From an uncultured Gammaproteobacteria bacterium (GTDB taxonomy: Bacteria > Pseudomonadota > Gammaproteobacteria > Arenicellales > UBA868), in assembly GCA_913051905.1 (NCBI GenBank), contig CAJXBY010000011.1, positions 1 through 28,825 of the forward strand: a DNA stretch of 28,825 nucleotides, given 5' to 3'. Under the pieces are notes generated by a model. It was not told the DNA's origin and ran no database searches. It saw only the letters and a list, made by a program, of their open reading frames with translations. Positions 1 through 8,839 of this stretch are shown piece after piece. Within the stretch, counting starts at the first letter, position 1. Every line of letters begins with the position of its first letter. The translations under genes and the position numbers were made by a program.

Positions 1-64
1 TAGACGATGCCCTGAGGCGTTGCGTCCAGCTGCTCTGATTTATTTGCGACCTGCGTCCTGCGGG

Positions 65-982
65 ATGTATTCCAACCAAGCTCCTCCTCCAGTGCCGGCC
101 GGCGGTTTGTCCAACCAGCTGGGAGTACTGACAGACCCCGGTAACTACCGTGGGCATCATTTGGTGCTGCTGAAGACTGATCACTTTCCCGAAGCGGCTC
201 TCGTTGAAGACTGGCTCTGGTTGTGCGGCCATTATTCGGAATTCACATCCCGCAATGCGCTCGTCGTCGGCCTGAATGGCCACCAGGCTGAGGCCAACAG
301 GCGGTTCGTCGAACAGCACCAGCTGCCGTTTGACATCATCAGCGATTCCGGCGGTCTGTGGTCTCGGCAACTCGATGCGGGGCGCCCCGGCACGGAGGGC
401 GCGAGTCTCTACCTGATCAATCCGGACGGCCGGCGCGTCAAATGGTCATCGGGTCGGCAGTTGCGTGACGAGATGAAAGTACTGCTGGGGTATTTGGATT
501 CCCGCTGTACGATCGGGGATAACGTGCCGGATGCCACGGTCTACCAGCTTTCGGACGGTGCAGCCCGACCGAGGGATGCCAGGGCATTTTTCCAGGGTCG
601 CAGGGTCGTCCTGTTCGCTGTCCCGGGTGCCTTCACCCCCGGTTGTTCGGCCGAACATCTACCGGGTTACGTGCAGCAGGCAGACCGGATACGCGCACGG
701 GGTGTAGACGACATTATCTGCCTCGCCATCAATGATCCTTTTGTCATGGAAGCCTGGGGCCAAAGCCAGAGTGTGGGTCGCACGGTCAGCATGGTGTCGG
801 ATGGTGATGCTGAGTTCACCCGGGCGATGGGTATGGTCACGGACCTTGGTTTTCTAGGTCTAGGGCTGCGGTCCAGGCGCTATGCCATGGTTGTGGAAGA
901 CGGCGTGATTGTGCACCTCAATGTTGAGGCGGAGCACCGGGTTGATAGGAGCAGCGCCGCGGTCATGGCTGCGCTGCTCTAG
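65..982 (+). CDS. tandem redoxin protein with C-terminal Prx5-type peroxiredoxin domain
   Basis: The C-terminal half (about residues 155-290 counted from the ATG at 65) is a peroxiredoxin of the Prx5/redoxin type. It carries the peroxidatic motif PGAFTPGCS with Cys194, and a downstream LGLRSRRYAMVV stretch that matches the family's conserved Arg region. Such enzymes reduce hydroperoxides using thiol donors. The N-terminal half (about 1-145) has thioredoxin-fold wording (YRGHHLVLL, YLINPDGRRVKW) but no cysteine where the peroxidatic Cys should be, so it looks like a degenerate second redoxin domain. The start is uncertain. The frame is open to the left window edge, a TTG lies at 20, and no good ribosome binding site precedes the ATG at 65, which was chosen because the redoxin fold begins just after it. 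The gene converges on the amidase with a 31-base gap. Confidence 0.8.
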   Translation: MYSNQAPPPVPAGGLSNQLGVLTDPGNYRGHHLVLLKTDHFPEAALVEDWLWLCGHYSEFTSRNALVVGLNGHQAEANRRFVEQHQLPFDIISDSGGLWSRQLDAGRPGTEGASLYLINPDGRRVKWSSGRQLRDEMKVLLGYLDSRCTIGDNVPDATVYQLSDGAARPRDARAFFQGRRVVLFAVPGAFTPGCSAEHLPGYVQQADRIRARGVDDIICLAINDPFVMEAWGQSQSVGRTVSMVSDGDAEFTRAMGMVTDLGFLGLGLRSRRYAMVVEDGVIVHLNVEAEHRVDRSSAAVMAALL

Positions 983-1013
983 CCGGCGATCTGGTTGCAG
1001 TGTGAGGGGGCTG

Positions 1014-2411
1014 TCAGGTCAGTCCGGGAGGGATTCGGCTGTTTTCACCGAGTGCCTGCTCAAGTGCCCAGCCGATTCTGAGTACCGTGGCCTCGGCGAA
1101 AGCGTGCCCGTGCAGGCACAGTGATAGCGGCAGTCCATCGTCTGACTGGCCGTTGGGCAGGGCAAGCGCACATAGACCCAGCACGTTCGTTGCCCGGGTG
1201 TAAAAAGCAGGCAGAATGTTCTCGTCAACGTCTTCGACGGCAATGGCCGGGGCTGTGGCAGTAGGGGTCAGCAATGCATCGATGCCCCGCATGTGTTTCT
1301 CATATTCTCTGCGCCACAACTCCATCTGGTTCATGGCCTCCAGGTATTCTTTCGCCGAGCAGGTTTTTCCGGGCAGCATTCGTGCCCGCGTTCCATCGCC
1401 AATCGGCAGGTCCTGGCGGTCGATCAGTTCGTGACAATGCGCATAGCCTTCCGCGCTTGCGATCACAGAAGAGAGGTTACGGTAGGTCTCGAAAGGATGA
1501 GGCAGCCCCCGAATGACGATCTCTGCGCCCAGTTTCCCGGCACATTCGAGCGTCTTTTCGTAAGCCAGGTTTACGGATTCAGAAGATTGTTTTCTTTGGC
1601 TGTCGGGTAAAACAGCAAGGCGCATGCTCTGGATCCCATCTCTTATTCCGGTCGTTGATTCATGGGCGGGAAGATACTGCGTTGCTTGGTCTTGAGCGTC
1701 TGGGCCCTGCAGGACCTCGTAGATCAGGGCAACATCCTCGACGCAGCGCGCCATTGGGCCGACGGTATCCAGTGAGTGGGAGAGTGGCATTACGCCATGG
1801 TTCGACACCCGGCCGAAGGTCGGCTTAAGTCCGGTCAGACCACAGAAGGCCGACGGTAGCCGGACCGAGCCACCAGTGTCCGTTCCCAGTGCGGCCGAGG
1901 CCAGACCGGCCGCCACGGCAACACCGGAACCGCTGCTCGAGCCACCCGGAACCCGATGCGTCTTCAGGTCCCACGGATTCCACGGGGTGCCGCAGTGCTG
2001 GTTGGTACCCCAGCCCCCCAGCGCAAATTCGACGGACTGGGTTTTGCCGAGCAGGATGGCGCCGCTCGCGGTAAGCCGCTCCGCGACGGTGGCTGAGAGA
2101 GGCGACACCCGTTCACCCAGTGCATGACAGCCCCACCCGGCCGGCTGCCCTTCGACCTCGATAATGTCCTTGAGGCCAAAAGGTATGCCGTGCAGCGTAC
2201 CCAGGACATTCCCGGCCATGCGTTGCTGGTCTGCACTCTCGGCCGCTTGCAGTGCTTCATCGCGGAATACGGTAACAAAGGCATTCAACTGGGGATCAAA
2301 ACGGTCGATCCGGTCCAGATAGGCCGCGGTCAGTTCACGGGCCGAATAGTCACCCCGGGTAAGGGCGTTGAGCTGGCGGTGCACAGGCTCGAAGACGATG
2401 TCGTTGGACAC
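1014..2411 (-). CDS. amidase signature family enzyme (GatA/AtzE-like)
   Basis: This is a 465-aa amidase-signature protein, the usual length for the family. The Ser-cisSer-Lys triad is visible as Lys81 (GLKDI), Ser158 in PGGSSSGSG and the nucleophile Ser182 in TDTGGSVRLPS, with the expected 24-residue Ser-Ser spacing. These enzymes hydrolyse linear amides to acid plus ammonia. Relatives act on carbamoyl compounds (allophanate, biuret) or as GatA in Glu-tRNAGln transamidation. No gatB or gatC lies nearby, so a catabolic amidase is more likely. It is transcribed away from the CoA-transferase/hydantoinase run and may belong to the same pathway by handling an amide intermediate. The substrate cannot be inferred from sequence. 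The start is the ATG at 2411, immediately followed by a normal N-terminus for the family. Confidence 0.9.
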   Translation of the reverse strand: MSNDIVFEPVHRQLNALTRGDYSARELTAAYLDRIDRFDPQLNAFVTVFRDEALQAAESADQQRMAGNVLGTLHGIPFGLKDIIEVEGQPAGWGCHALGERVSPLSATVAERLTASGAILLGKTQSVEFALGGWGTNQHCGTPWNPWDLKTHRVPGGSSSGSGVAVAAGLASAALGTDTGGSVRLPSAFCGLTGLKPTFGRVSNHGVMPLSHSLDTVGPMARCVEDVALIYEVLQGPDAQDQATQYLPAHESTTGIRDGIQSMRLAVLPDSQRKQSSESVNLAYEKTLECAGKLGAEIVIRGLPHPFETYRNLSSVIASAEGYAHCHELIDRQDLPIGDGTRARMLPGKTCSAKEYLEAMNQMELWRREYEKHMRGIDALLTPTATAPAIAVEDVDENILPAFYTRATNVLGLCALALPNGQSDDGLPLSLCLHGHAFAEATVLRIGWALEQALGENSRIPPGLT

Positions 2412-2541
2412 AGGACATCTCCGGCTCAGGGGCTCAGGTTAGTGTCAGGGCAAGATAGCACACTTGAGCCGTTCACTGATTGCAAGCTATCGGTTTTGTC
2501 CACGGTGTGTCCCAGCGCCACCTACCAGTCTCCGGGTCCAT

Positions 2542-2561
2542 CCGGGAAATACCGATCCCGG
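2542..2561. promoter_or_regulatory. inverted repeat in the divergent amidase/hydrolase intergenic region
   Basis: The arms CCGGGA and TCCCGG are perfectly complementary, with an 8-base spacer. They lie between the divergent amidase and hydrolase genes. A -10-like TAGAAT (2568-2573, 5 of 6 to consensus) follows a few bases downstream in the hydrolase direction, but no convincing -35 was found. This could be an operator for a local regulator. No regulator gene is present in the window. Confidence 0.25.
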
Positions 2562-2606
2562 GTCGTATAGAATGCGCGACAGTTCAGTACGACCCAAGGG
2601 GATGCT

Positions 2607-3410
2607 GTGCCTGTTGCCCAGATCAACAATCACCAGATGTATTACGAGATCCACGGTGAGGGAGAGCCCGCCGTGTGCATGGGCGGTTGGGGGACCTACT
2701 GCCACCGCGATGGCCGGAGTCTGGCCCGCGGACTGACAGACCGCTGCAAGGTCCTGGTCTTCGACTACCGGGGTATCGCCGAGTCCAGCGATGAGCCGGA
2801 CAGGCCGGCATCAATGAGACTGCATGCCGATGATCTCATCGGTCTGCTCGATTCATTGGGCTGGCGCGACGTCCATCTGATCGGTCTGGTCGGCATGGGG
2901 TGTGGCGTAGCCCAGGAAATAGCACTTAACCGACCTGATCTTGTGCGTAGTATGGTGAACATGGGCGCGTGGGCATTCTGCGACGACTTTCTACGCGATC
3001 AGCTGAATCTGTTCCGGACTGTCCACAGGGATTCAGGGTTTTACACGTTTCAGGAGTTTGTCTGTGTTTCCTCGTTCCGTCCCGATTTCTACAACGAGAA
3101 CAAACGCCGTTTACTGGGCCCGGATGGTGAGTGGTCTGAATTGAGAGACAACTATGTGACTCATGAGCGTCTGGTCGAAGCCTGCCTTGAGCACGATACC
3201 AGGGAGCGCCTGGGTCTTGTCCGGGCCCCGACGCTCGTTATTCATGCGGCCATGGACATGATCACAAGTCCTCGAACTACGCTACCCATTGAGCAGGCGA
3301 TTCCAGGCGCGGAAGGCGCCATGATGAAGAACACCGCTCACGTTGTGGCGGGCAAAGAACAGAAGATCGAATTCTGTGAACTGCTCTTTTCGTTTCTTGA
3401 ACGCCATTAG
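2607..3410 (+). CDS. alpha/beta-hydrolase fold protein with substituted nucleophile
   Basis: This 267-aa protein has the alpha/beta-hydrolase layout: FDYRG near 52, a nucleophile-elbow region around 90-105, an acid candidate Asp217 (HAAMDM) and a catalytic-type His245 (NTAHVV). The elbow, normally G-x-S-x-G-G, reads GLVGMGCG. By alignment the Ser position is Gly96, and the nearest Cys (99) is out of place. The protein may therefore be catalytically inactive, use another residue, or have a non-hydrolytic role such as cofactor-independent chemistry. The start is a GTG preceded by AAGGGGA four bases upstream. It is the first gene of the forward run and diverges from the amidase. Family membership is fairly sure; the reaction is not. 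Confidence 0.82.
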   Translation: MPVAQINNHQMYYEIHGEGEPAVCMGGWGTYCHRDGRSLARGLTDRCKVLVFDYRGIAESSDEPDRPASMRLHADDLIGLLDSLGWRDVHLIGLVGMGCGVAQEIALNRPDLVRSMVNMGAWAFCDDFLRDQLNLFRTVHRDSGFYTFQEFVCVSSFRPDFYNENKRRLLGPDGEWSELRDNYVTHERLVEACLEHDTRERLGLVRAPTLVIHAAMDMITSPRTTLPIEQAIPGAEGAMMKNTAHVVAGKEQKIEFCELLFSFLERH

Positions 3411-3477
3411 GAAGATATGTTTCAGACTGAATGCGCCAAATGGAAAGCCCTGGTAGGAAATCGAAAGGGTGTTCTTG

Positions 3478-3483
3478 TATAAA
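3478..3483 (+). promoter_or_regulatory. possible -10 element upstream of the CoA-transferase gene
   Basis: TATAAA (in TTGTATAAAATC) lies about 40 bases upstream of the CoA-transferase start, in the 109-base gap after the hydrolase gene. No good -35 hexamer is present at 16-18 bases. The gap and this element leave room for an internal promoter for the 3520-10732 genes. This is weak evidence only. Confidence 0.25.
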
Positions 3484-3519
3484 ATCTGGACTGACGTCGA
3501 GTCTTGACGAGATTGTGTG

Positions 3520-4752
3520 ATGCCCGAACAGATGAAAACCGATGACCGGCTGAAAGGTCCCTTGGCCGGTGTGCGGGTAGTCGAGATGGGCCAGCTGGTA
3601 GCCGGCCCCTTTGTGGGTTCGCGGCTGGCAGATTTCGGGGCTGAAGTGATTAAGGTCGAATCACCGGGTAACGGCGATGCAATGCGGGCCTGGGGGCATC
3701 ACCGCTACAAGGACCGGGGTCTCTGGTGGCCCGTTCTGGCCCGCAACAAAAAGACGGTCTCTGCAAACCTTCGGGAATCCCGCGGACAGGACCTGGTCCG
3801 TCGGTTGATCGAGACGGCAGACGTTCTGGTCGAGAACTTCAAGCCGGGGACCCTGGAGAAATGGGATCTTGCGCCCGATGTACTGCACGAGACCAACCCT
3901 GGCCTTGTCATCGCCCGTGTGTCAGGTTACGGTCAGACCGGTCCCTACGCAGATCGTCCGGGATTCGCCAGTGTCGGTGAGGCGATGGGCGGTCTACGTT
4001 ACATCAACGGGTTCCCGGACCAGCCGCCACCGCGGATGGGGATATCGCTGGGTGACACGCTGGCCGGTATGTTTGCTGCCCAGGGTGTGTTGATGGCGCT
4101 TTACTGGCGTGACACGGTTGGCCAGGGCAAAGGCCAGGTGATCGATGCGTCGATCACGGAATCGTGCTTCGCAATGATGGAAAGCGCATTGTCCGAGTAT
4201 GACAAGGTCGGTTTTATACGCGAGCCGAGCGGTACCGGGCTGGCTAATGTTTCACCGTCTAATATCTTTCCGACCAGTGACGGCAAGTGGGTGGTGATCG
4301 CAGCGAACCTGAACCCGATGTTCAAACGGCTCTGCGAGGCTATGGAACAACCGGAACTTGCCGATGACCCACGTTACAGTAACCACCGGGTTCGTGGGCA
4401 GAATGGCGACGAGCTGGATGCACTGATTGCGGATTGGACGCGGGAGTTGACTGCGGCCGAACTGGATGAGCGGCTGAATGAGCATGGCGTCGTCTCGGGA
4501 CCTATTTACTCGATCGAGGATATCGTCAATGACCCGCACTATCAGGCACGGGACATGATCTATCGTTTCCACGATGAAGAACTGGGTGAGATCGCCGTGC
4601 CTGGATTTGTACCTAAACTGAGCGAGACCCACAGTGAGATCGCCTGGCTTGGACCCTCCGAGGTGGGTGCCCATAATGAAGAGATCTACTGCGGTCTGCT
4701 GGGGTTGTCTGTGGACGATCTGAAGGAGCTTGAAAATGACGGAGTCATCTAA
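3520..4752 (+). CDS. CaiB/BaiF family (type III) CoA-transferase
   Basis: This 410-aa protein is a family III CoA-transferase, which moves CoA between carboxylic acids through an aspartyl-CoA anhydride. Family hallmarks are the N-terminal GPLAGVRVVEMGQLVAGP and LADFGAEVIKVE segments, VLVENFKPG near 103-111, and GLVIARVSGYGQTGP. The predicted catalytic Asp is Asp179 in ISLGDTLAG, the position of Asp169 in formyl-CoA transferase (alignment by eye). The length is typical for the family. The start is taken as the ATG at 3520, directly after a GTG and with a GAGA-type ribosome binding site; Met6 is an alternative. Its last 17 bases overlap the lyase gene, implying translational coupling. Its partner suggests that the CoA ester formed here is the lyase substrate, as in citramalyl-CoA or HMG-CoA pathways. 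The actual acid is unknown. Confidence 0.92.
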   Translation: MPEQMKTDDRLKGPLAGVRVVEMGQLVAGPFVGSRLADFGAEVIKVESPGNGDAMRAWGHHRYKDRGLWWPVLARNKKTVSANLRESRGQDLVRRLIETADVLVENFKPGTLEKWDLAPDVLHETNPGLVIARVSGYGQTGPYADRPGFASVGEAMGGLRYINGFPDQPPPRMGISLGDTLAGMFAAQGVLMALYWRDTVGQGKGQVIDASITESCFAMMESALSEYDKVGFIREPSGTGLANVSPSNIFPTSDGKWVVIAANLNPMFKRLCEAMEQPELADDPRYSNHRVRGQNGDELDALIADWTRELTAAELDERLNEHGVVSGPIYSIEDIVNDPHYQARDMIYRFHDEELGEIAVPGFVPKLSETHSEIAWLGPSEVGAHNEEIYCGLLGLSVDDLKELENDGVI

Positions 4753-5680
4753 CGGCAACAGTTTTGTCGAAATATGTGATGTCGCTGCCCGTGACGGGCT
4801 GCAGAGTGAAAAAAGAATCTGGAGTGTTGGCGAGCGTGTTGAACTGATCAATCGTCTGGCTCAAACAGGTATCAGGCGGATTGAAGCGGTCAGTTTCGTG
4901 AATCCTAAACGGGTCCCGCAGATGGCTGATGCGGAACTGGTCATGGCTGAAATTGATCGATCCACCGGCGTACGGTTTTCCGGCCTGGCCCTGAACATGA
5001 AGGGAGTCGAAAGGGCTCTTGATGCGGAAGTCGACGAAGTCCGCTACGTAGTTGTGGCCAGCGAAACCTTCAATCAGAAAAACCAGGGGGCCAGTATCGC
5101 CGAGACGCTCGGCGGTCTGGAATCCATTGCCGAGCGGGTGCGCGAGTCCGGTAAAATGTTCTCAGCGGTCATCGCCGCTTCATTCGGTTGTCCGTTTGAA
5201 GGAGAAGTGAGCACTGACGCTGTGGTGAATATTGCACAACGTCTGGATGAGATGGGGGTAAACGAAATTCTGCTTGCTGACACCATCGGCTGCGCTGTTC
5301 CCAGCCAGGTGCGGGAGCGACTCACGGCTATCGGGGCGGCTGTCGGTTCTTCGGTCGCCACAGGTTGTCACTTCCACAACACCCGTAACACCGGTATCGC
5401 TAATGCTGTCGCAGCAGTTGAGTCCGGAGTGCGAATTCTGGATGCCTCAGTCGGTGGTATTGGTGGTTGTCCGTTCGCCCCCCGTGCAACCGGCAATATT
5501 TCAACCGAGGATCTTTGCTACGTGCTGCGTAATATGGACTATGCAACGGGTGTCGATCTGGCCGCTTTGATCGATGTCGCAAACTGGGTGGAAGGTTATT
5601 TTGACGACCCCTTGCCCGGACAGCTGATGAAAGCCGGAATATTCCCTGACGACGTTATTGCCCGCCAGGCTGCCCGGTGA
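4736..5680 (+). CDS. hydroxymethylglutaryl-CoA lyase-like aldol lyase
   Basis: This 314-aa protein belongs to the DRE-TIM metallolyase HMG-CoA lyase group. HMG-CoA lyase splits 3-hydroxy-3-methylglutaryl-CoA into acetyl-CoA and acetoacetate, the last step of leucine breakdown. Visible active-site elements are RDGLQ (Arg19, Asp20), the metal pair in HFHNTR (His212, His214), the catalytic-Cys signature GGIGGCPFAP (Cys245) and Asn254. All key residues are therefore present. The start is the ATG at 4736, with AAGGAG six bases upstream, and it overlaps the CoA-transferase end by 17 bases. Adjacency to a type III CoA-transferase suggests it may cleave a related 3-hydroxyacyl-CoA instead (for example citramalyl-CoA). 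No other leucine-pathway genes (isovaleryl-CoA dehydrogenase, methylcrotonyl-CoA carboxylase) are nearby. Confidence 0.92.
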   Translation: MTESSNGNSFVEICDVAARDGLQSEKRIWSVGERVELINRLAQTGIRRIEAVSFVNPKRVPQMADAELVMAEIDRSTGVRFSGLALNMKGVERALDAEVDEVRYVVVASETFNQKNQGASIAETLGGLESIAERVRESGKMFSAVIAASFGCPFEGEVSTDAVVNIAQRLDEMGVNEILLADTIGCAVPSQVRERLTAIGAAVGSSVATGCHFHNTRNTGIANAVAAVESGVRILDASVGGIGGCPFAPRATGNISTEDLCYVLRNMDYATGVDLAALIDVANWVEGYFDDPLPGQLMKAGIFPDDVIARQAAR

Positions 5681-5726
5681 GAATCCTCGGGTTATCAGTT
5701 GTCGCCGCCATGACGGAACCCAGCCT

Positions 5727-6368
5727 GTGACCGGCGGGCAGGACGTCTACAGTCAGCGCTCCTACGGCAGCGAAGCCATCGGTTTCGGGAGCAAGCCGGG
5801 AATTGCGGTGGTTGATTTTCAGCTCGGCTTTACCGACCCGGAGTATGCGCTGGGCGGTGCACCGCTGGTCCAGCGGGCGATCGATAATACCGCACGCCTG
5901 CTTGAAGTTGCCCGGTCCTGCGGTGTGCCGGTAGCGACCTGTTATACCGGCTACAACTCTAGACGGGATATGCCGTATTGGAAGATTTCAGCGGTGCTCG
6001 AGGACATGATCGAAGGTGAAGCGCCTACACAACTGGATCCCCGCACCTACGACCCTGATTACGACGTTGCGATGCGCAAATCAGGTGCCTCGATGTTCTT
6101 TCAAACGCCGGCAGCGGCCTTTTTCAATAAAGAGTCAGTGGATACAATCTTTGTGGTGGGCTGCACCACGTCGGGCTGCGTGCGAGCGTCGATCGTGGAC
6201 TGTTTTCAGTGGGGCTTCCGGACGCTGGTCCCCGAAGACTGTGTTGGAGATCAAGATGAGGGCCCGCATCATGACAACCTCAGGGATGTTGAACGCCGTT
6301 ACTGTGATCTGACCAGTGCCGACGAGGCTATTGCTCAGATTCAGGCGTGGCGACAAGCACAGGTCTGA
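5727..6368 (+). CDS. isochorismatase-family cysteine hydrolase, N-carbamoylsarcosine amidase-like
   Basis: This is a 213-aa cysteine hydrolase of the isochorismatase superfamily. The Asp-Lys-Cys triad is visible as Asp30 (AVVDFQLGF), Lys118 (MRKSGAS) and Cys151 in VVGCTTSGCVRAS. The TTSGCVR form of the motif is typical of N-carbamoylsarcosine amidohydrolase and maleamate amidohydrolase relatives, which remove carbamoyl or amide groups. Placed directly before hyuA/hyuB, it could hydrolyse the N-carbamoyl product of hydantoin opening. The frame extends back to a TTG at 5658, inside the lyase gene. The GTG at 5727 was preferred because it has a GGA ten bases upstream and leaves a short gap after the lyase stop. 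The start is uncertain. The family call is strong; the substrate is inferred. Confidence 0.87.
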   Translation: MTGGQDVYSQRSYGSEAIGFGSKPGIAVVDFQLGFTDPEYALGGAPLVQRAIDNTARLLEVARSCGVPVATCYTGYNSRRDMPYWKISAVLEDMIEGEAPTQLDPRTYDPDYDVAMRKSGASMFFQTPAAAFFNKESVDTIFVVGCTTSGCVRASIVDCFQWGFRTLVPEDCVGDQDEGPHHDNLRDVERRYCDLTSADEAIAQIQAWRQAQV

Positions 6369-6444
6369 TAAACCGCTGGCCGCTTGTGAACACTGAATCG
6401 TTAAGCACTGGATAATGATGAAACGAGAGGTCGTTGGTTAAAAG

Positions 6445-8814
6445 ATGGCAAAACCTCCCCGTAAATCGACGGATTGGTTCGACGCGGAACTCAAGAAGGC
6501 CAGGGATGACTTTGCTGCACTGGCCCGGGGCGGTAGAACCCAGGTTCATGAACGTTCCGATGCCAGTACCCCTTCGCCACAGCGCACAGCCCGCTCTGAT
6601 GGTGAGCCCGCGGCCCGCTCACCGGAGGTGCCGCCTAAGGGGCGTGAAGAAGCACCGCAGCAGGACCTGCCGGCGGGAAGGCAGGCTCCGGTATCTGCCA
6701 AGACTCCCGTCGCCACACCGGTGGACAGGCCCACTGTGGCACCCAGGCGCACCACCGGCCAGGCCGGCTACAGACTGGGTGCTGACGTGGGCGGAACGTT
6801 TACCGACATTCTGCTGATTGAGGAGTCCAGCGGACGCAGCTTTACAGCCAAGGTGCCCTCTACCCCGGCTGATTCCTCGATCGGCGTGCTGAACGGAATC
6901 GAGCGGGTATGCGAGCAGGCAGGTGTGTCTCCCGCCGATATCAGTCACGTCATGCACGGCACCACCGTAGCCACGAACACGGTGTTGACCGCAAGTGGTG
7001 CGCGGGTGGGCCTGGTGACGACCAAGGGATACAAGCAGGTTCTTCAGATCGCGCGTTCTTATGTGCCGGGCGGCCTGGGCGGCTGGGTGATCTTTAACAA
7101 AAGTGATCCGCTGGCGCCACTGGAGTTGACTATCGAAGCAGACGAGCGGATCGGTGCAAAGGGCGAGATCGTACGGCCCCTTGATGAGGATGCTCTGGTC
7201 GAGGCACTGAAAGCGCTGTCCGGGGCCGGGATTGAGGCGCTTACTGTGTCCCTAATGAACGCCTATGCCAATGGTGTGCACGAGCAGAGGGTACAGCAGA
7301 TCGCCGAAAGTGTTTTCCCGGGCATTCCGATCTCGATCTCCTCAGAAGTGGTGCCGGAGATGTACGAGTATGAAAGGACAGAGACGACCGTGGTGAACTC
7401 GTACATCAGACCTGTGGTCTCGAACTACATTGAGAACCTTGAGTCAGAACTCAACCGAAGAATGAGCGGGATGCAGTTGCATATTCTGCGTTCCGATGGG
7501 GGTCTTGCCTCAGCCGATGCGGCCAAGGCAACCCCGGTCAATTTGTTGATGAGCGGTCCGGCCGGCGGAGTGTCAGGTGCAGTGTGGATGGCCAGGCAGG
7601 CCGGATACAAAGACCTTCTGACCTTTGACATGGGCGGCACCTCGACCGACGTTGCCCTGATTCAAAACGGGGTGGCGCAGACGCGGCGCGAGACCCGAGT
7701 TGCAGACGTGACCGTGCGCTCGTCGTCTATAGACGTTCGTACTGTCGGTGCGGGTGGAGGATCGATCGCCTATGTTCCGGAACTGACCAAGGCGCTGCGA
7801 GTCGGCCCACAGAGCGCCGGTGCTGAGCCGGGTCCGGCAGCCTATGCCCAGGGAGGTACCGAGCCGACGGTGACCGATGCCAATGTGGTTTTGGGCTACC
7901 TGCCTTCTAGTGCAAAACTCGGTGGCGATATGGATCTTGATTATGGTCGTGCTGAGCAGGCCGTCAGTACCGTCGCTCAGGCCATGGGACTGTCGGTCCA
8001 GGATGCTGCGGAGGGGATCGTCAACATCGTCAACGAAAATATGTTCGGAGCACTGCGTCTGGTCTCGGTGGAGCAGGGCTTTGACCCTAGGGATTTCGCG
8101 CTGGTCGCCTTTGGTGGTGCGGGACCACTGCACGCAAATGCCCTGGGTAATCTGATGAATTCCTGGCCGGTGATTATTCCGCCAGGACCCGGTGTGCTGT
8201 GTGCTTATGGTGATGCCACGACCCGGGTCCGCGATGAGGCTTCCCGGACCTTCGTCCGCCGGTTCTCTGAAACTGATGATGCACAGGTACTTGGCATTCT
8301 GACTGAGCTGGCGGCTTCAGCTGCCGCAACTCTGGATGCCGAAGGTGTGTCGCGGGCCGATCAGTCGACAACCTACCAGGTGGATCTTCGCTATGCCGGG
8401 CAGGGCATGCGTCTGACCGTAGAGATGACACCGGCCGATTTTGAGTCGGGTGGTCTTGCGGAGCTGGGCAGACGTTTTGACGAGATGCATGAGCAGTTGT
8501 TCACCTTTGCTTTAGAGACCGAACGGGAACTCTACACGCTCCGGGCCCTGGTTCAGGGCAGGGAAAGCGCAGCAGAAGCCGAAACCTTGGCGAGCGGTAA
8601 CGGTGATGTCTCCGGGGCGGTCTATGCCCGTTCCAAGGTTTACTTCGAAGGTCGTGAGCACGATGCGGACATACTTGATCGGGCCCAGCTTAGAGCTAAA
8701 GACAAGATCACGGGTCCGGCAATCGTCACTGAAATGGACTCAACCACTCTGATATTGCCCGGACATGCCGGGGAAATCGATTCCGTTGGAAACCTGCTGA
8801 TCAGGCCAGTGTAA
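6445..8814 (+). CDS. hyuA: hydantoinase/oxoprolinase subunit A with a long N-terminal extension
   Basis: From about residue 108 this 789-aa protein is a HyuA/acetone-carboxylase-beta-like ATPase subunit. YRLGADVGGTFTD (109-121) and FDMGGTSTD (394-402) are the two phosphate-binding motifs of the ASKHA fold, with MHGTTVATN near 170 and GAGGGS near 436. With HyuB, such enzymes use ATP to open hydantoins, 5-oxoproline or caprolactam, or to carboxylate ketones. The first roughly 105 residues are extra. They form a charged helix-like start (about 8-28) followed by a Pro/Ala/Arg-rich, probably disordered linker. Most HyuA proteins begin right at the ATPase motif. The ATG at 6445 has no strong ribosome binding site, and an internal GTG near 6736 could be an alternative start. 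Confidence 0.9.
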   Translation: MAKPPRKSTDWFDAELKKARDDFAALARGGRTQVHERSDASTPSPQRTARSDGEPAARSPEVPPKGREEAPQQDLPAGRQAPVSAKTPVATPVDRPTVAPRRTTGQAGYRLGADVGGTFTDILLIEESSGRSFTAKVPSTPADSSIGVLNGIERVCEQAGVSPADISHVMHGTTVATNTVLTASGARVGLVTTKGYKQVLQIARSYVPGGLGGWVIFNKSDPLAPLELTIEADERIGAKGEIVRPLDEDALVEALKALSGAGIEALTVSLMNAYANGVHEQRVQQIAESVFPGIPISISSEVVPEMYEYERTETTVVNSYIRPVVSNYIENLESELNRRMSGMQLHILRSDGGLASADAAKATPVNLLMSGPAGGVSGAVWMARQAGYKDLLTFDMGGTSTDVALIQNGVAQTRRETRVADVTVRSSSIDVRTVGAGGGSIAYVPELTKALRVGPQSAGAEPGPAAYAQGGTEPTVTDANVVLGYLPSSAKLGGDMDLDYGRAEQAVSTVAQAMGLSVQDAAEGIVNIVNENMFGALRLVSVEQGFDPRDFALVAFGGAGPLHANALGNLMNSWPVIIPPGPGVLCAYGDATTRVRDEASRTFVRRFSETDDAQVLGILTELAASAAATLDAEGVSRADQSTTYQVDLRYAGQGMRLTVEMTPADFESGGLAELGRRFDEMHEQLFTFALETERELYTLRALVQGRESAAEAETLASGNGDVSGAVYARSKVYFEGREHDADILDRAQLRAKDKITGPAIVTEMDSTTLILPGHAGEIDSVGNLLIRPV

Positions 8815-8839
8815 AGGCCGCAATCTCGAGAGCTAACCG

